A stretch of 64,000 nucleotides of DNA. Origin: Amblyornis subalaris (lineage: Eukaryota; Chordata; Aves; Passeriformes; Ptilonorhynchidae). The position numbers and the translations under genes were made by a program. This document shows, piece by piece, positions 60,593-64,000 of this stretch (positions are counted from its first letter, which is position 1; every line of letters begins with the position of its first letter). The DNA lies in the NCBI GenBank assembly GCA_018881555.1, contig JACAXG010000034.1, forward strand, positions 4,350,615-4,414,614, written 5' to 3'. A model generated the notes under the pieces. It had not been told where the DNA came from. It searched no databases and saw only the letters and a list, made by a program, of their open reading frames with translations.

Positions 60593-63500
60593 CTGTAGGA
60601 AAAGTCACAGAGGTTTCAGGCCAGGGTATTTATTCTCCTGGTGTTGCATTTTGTGCTGTACCATTCAGGACAGAGCCAAAGTTATGGAGGCAGGTGGGGG
60701 AAAAGCAGTTTTAGGCTTTGCCCTGTCACTGCAGCTTGCCAGGGAATCTCTAATAGCTATTTTCATTCTTGCATTGGTTCAGTCAAATCCATTCGATTCA
60801 AAATTGCTGCCCTGACATTTGAACCTTTCAGGCAGGCTGCCATGGCAGCACCTTATTTTTCTGTTGGAAAAGGAGGAAAAAAAAAATCGTTGATGTGTAA
60901 TTAATGGCGCCAGATAGAATCTGAAATCTGAATGACACCCATTATTGAATAATGAGATACAAATCCTTTGTTACAAATCACTTTAACATGGCAATGGCAT
61001 GGGAGGATTCAGAGAGGATGGTGACTTGTTTTGCTCAAGCTCTGATCTTGTACGTAGACAAATGCTCATGAGAGTTGTTCTGTTAAAGACATACCTTTAC
61101 AGGGCAAACAAAATCATGGACCAAAACGGCAAAATGGAGCAAGTAGGAAAGGGAGAAGGAAAGGAAGAAGATATTACTTGGCCTTTTTCAATCTGCTGAG
61201 TCCCTGTCTGGGTGTCTGTGTATAATTTTACTGATGTATACCTTCTAATTGAATAGTAAGCTATAATTAATTGTTCTTTTTAATTAAGAGGGAGTTTCAA
61301 TGCCTTAAGATCTCAGAATTTTGAAAGTAATTAATTGTAGATTAAATCAGAAGCCACTTGTTAGGTTTAACAAAACAAAATTTAAATTTGAAAAAATGGT
61401 TTTATGCTCTAAGGGGTAACTTTTACAGGAAGTAAATGGTTATAATTATAATTTGAATTATCTTTCTATCAGTCCCAAAAATATAAAATATCTCTACTAC
61501 ATGAAACTTAGATAAATTTTGGAGGCATTTGATATAGTACTATGGGATTCAGCAGAAACAGGTAGGGGTGTCAGACTGAAACTGGACAGAAACAAATGTG
61601 GGTTAGCTGAAATTCTAGGGCACCTCAGAGATGCTTTAAGAAAGTTTGATTTTACAATGTGTTTAAGAAGACGAGAGAGAAAAAACAAACAAATGTTTAC
61701 CTGTTGGAATAATATAGTCTGCAAAGATTTTGACATCTGTTTTTAGTGGTAACTGAAAGCTGAGGGATTTGGGGAAATTGAGCTGTCTGTGTGGGTAGAA
61801 TCAAAGGAATGTTGTTTAATGCCACATCCCAGGATCTGAGCTGACAAAGCTGGTTTCTATGCAAAATGTATAAGACACAATCTTTTTTATGCTGTATGTA
61901 AAAAAAAAAAAAAGACTGGACCTCTGGCAAAATGATTGCAATGTTCCAAAAGTTCAAAGATTTGCTCTATTTAGGCCCCCTTCAATTCAGAAAACTATTA
62001 AATTTTTCTTTCTTATCTTTGGACAAATCCCCTTGCCTGAACACAGGCCTGCCCCATGCTCTCTTGCTTTGGCTCATTCCTGATCTGAATCAGCTCCACT
62101 CAAGCTCCTGTGCTGCTTGGAGGATCTCTGTCCGTCTGGTCTGACAGGCTGCTGCCATGGATCAGGCATGCTCAGGGACTTTCCTCAGGATTAGAAAGGT
62201 ACAAATTCTATTCAGTGCCTCTGCCTGTGAGGAAGCCCATCAACAAGCAAGATTTGGAGACAACCCAGTTAAGCATTACTGAGTCTGCTGAGACACAACT
62301 GTGTTTCACAGAACATCAGCTAGAGGATCCCCCCACACCTTTTGGAAAAGGAACGGTGGCTGGGTGATTTTATGATGATATATGTCCAGGTGGATCTGTC
62401 TCTGGAAAATGTAATTTGGTTGATGCTGTTGAGAAAAGTCAGGTTCTAAGATCGTTTTATCAGCGTATTCATAACTCTCTGATAAGCGTCACCCCTGACA
62501 TAATCCACTTACTCTCCTTCTTAGATCTTGTTTTTACAGGTACATTGGAGACCAAGAAATTAGAGCCTAACTCAACAAGCTAGGACACAGCACAATGCAG
62601 TGAAGTAGGGTCAGAGAACATTTGAGCATCCCACGTGTCCTGGGGACAGATCAGTACCAAACTGGTTGGAGAAGCCCTTGTGTGCCTCAACAGATGCAGT
62701 ATGTGTAAGAGGCACAAGCAAGAGGCAAAGGAAAGCAGCTACAATGTAAAAGAATTAGTTAACTTGTAGGAACAGTTTCTGGAAGACTCAAATAGAACTT
62801 TTACTACAGTCTTGCTCTAATACCTGACATGTTAAATTAAAAATGAGCCTTCTTTTACACATCCATTTTATATGGGCACATAGTTTCCAATTGAAATGTT
62901 TTTATATCTGATGCAGCCTCTTAACAGGAACAGATTTTCTTCTAGAATGAGAGCAAGGCAAAAATGTCTAAAATAGTGCCTTTATTAGTGCTTTGCCACT
63001 TAAAACAATGATCAGTAGCTCCATGTACTTCTTACAGTTGCCTATGATGTGCCCATGCTAGTACTGCAAATGTCTTGGGTAGCATAGATTAAGAAGTGTG
63101 TCACCAATGAAGTGTACATTAGACAGTTGTGTTGTGTTCTGGCATTAAGCTATTGCAGTTTAATTCCGTTATCTGGTCAGTTGTAGTATTCTGATGGGAC
63201 TGGGGAAGATAAGGGTGCAGGAAGAGGCTGATATGAGAAAACCTTGTGCTACATTAGATTGAGTGGGTCAAATGCATGGCATTGTATATAGATAAAGAAG
63301 TCTGTTCTTGTTGGTTAGCAGCTACTTCTATTATGGAGCAGAGGAAAAGATAGTGCTGGTTCATCCCTGTTTCAATCCAGTAGGAGTCCATTCCTCATCT
63401 AAGCTTTAGTGATTGTTTATTCAATGTGACATGATGTCTTTGGGAAGAGTGACATAAAAGAGAGGAAATGACGTTTGGAGAGGAAAATGCCACTTGACCT

Positions 63501-64000
63501 CAGAGGCTTGTCCCCCCTTAAGTTTTTCTTAACCCCCACTTTTCTGTTTTGTCACTAGATCCTTTAATCCCTTCTCTCTCCATAAAAGTGCCAAGATGTC
63601 TCCAAACCACTTAGACTGCAGTGTTTCCATGTTCTTACTTGGCAACTAATTCCATGAGTTCATTATTCTAACCCTGAGTGAAATAGTTTGAATTTCCGGT
63701 ATACACAATTATTTTGGGTTATGACTTTTGACTTTTGAACCCCTCACCAGAATGCACCATTTAAATCTCTTCATCAGCTCTGAGTGCTGTCACTGGGTCA
63801 ACTCAGTGGCAATATTCCTCTAACTGCATTATGCTACTCAGAATTTCTCCCTATGTCTTCTCTTGGAACAACTGCAGCAAAATCTGGAATCTTCTGCACA
63901 GAAGGTGTGATTCTTTCACTATTATTCATGTTCTCCAGGAGTCATGAGATTGTTTACAGCATATGAGACAGTTAGGTACTTTCTGAAAAGTAAACTGGAG
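60593..64000. other. Gene-free stretch to the right edge
   Basis: AT-rich (notably 61220-61500) with an A-run of 14 at 61900-61913. No named repeat and no splice-bounded exon. No N base occurs from 59278 to the end, in contrast with the dense Ns just before. Confidence 0.45.

Overview
This window looks like vertebrate nuclear DNA, most likely from a bird (another sauropsid is possible). It is moderately AT-rich, almost devoid of long ORFs, and poor in interspersed repeats. The dispersed repeats I can name are old and degraded: two CR1-type LINE 3' fragments with the wording typical of bird, turtle and crocodile CR1 (about 130-350 and 38950-39410), and one MIR-like fragment (about 59470-59575). 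There is no Alu, B1 or young L1, no intact retroelement ORF, no recognisable tRNA or rRNA gene, no CRISPR array and no bacterial-style operon. About 80 isolated single N bases are scattered unevenly, with no run of Ns, so they look like ambiguous base calls rather than assembly gaps.

Layout: the best gene evidence is a 3' terminal exon on the + strand at 20523. It has a strong branch point, pyrimidine tract and AG, a very short coding tail, and about 1 kb of 3' UTR with a textbook AATAAA at 21561 and a GU-rich downstream element. I could not name the gene from so short a tail. The 20.5 kb upstream would then be mostly intron of that gene, with one weak candidate internal exon at 15487-15617. 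Right of 21590 the DNA is intergenic or intronic for something else. Several short segments have good splice signals and an open frame: a phase-consistent + strand chain at 26543-28445, a + strand pair at 32718-32808 and 46560-46612, a possible first exon ending at 36582, and minus-strand candidates at 34944-34993, 55338-55389 and 60560-60592. A window this long is expected to give a few such acceptor/donor pairs by chance, so these carry low confidence.

The rest is non-coding. The most distinctive stretches are five segments that look like constrained regulatory DNA (about 15750-16150, 24190-24500, 31700-32010, 42090-42660 and 47640-48460). They hold CpGs kept in AT-rich sequence and clusters of SOX, POU, MEF2, E-box, AP-1 or homeodomain-type motifs. 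There are also two long imperfect hairpins (14192-14294 and 51652-51720) that resemble miRNA precursors or palindromic MITE remnants. GC-rich patches of 200-450 bp near 19450, 26800, 30770, 37600, 44520 and 49500 stand out from the background. No convincing undescribed system is visible. The hairpins, the regulatory-like blocks and the 26.5-28.5 kb exon chain are the items most worth testing.
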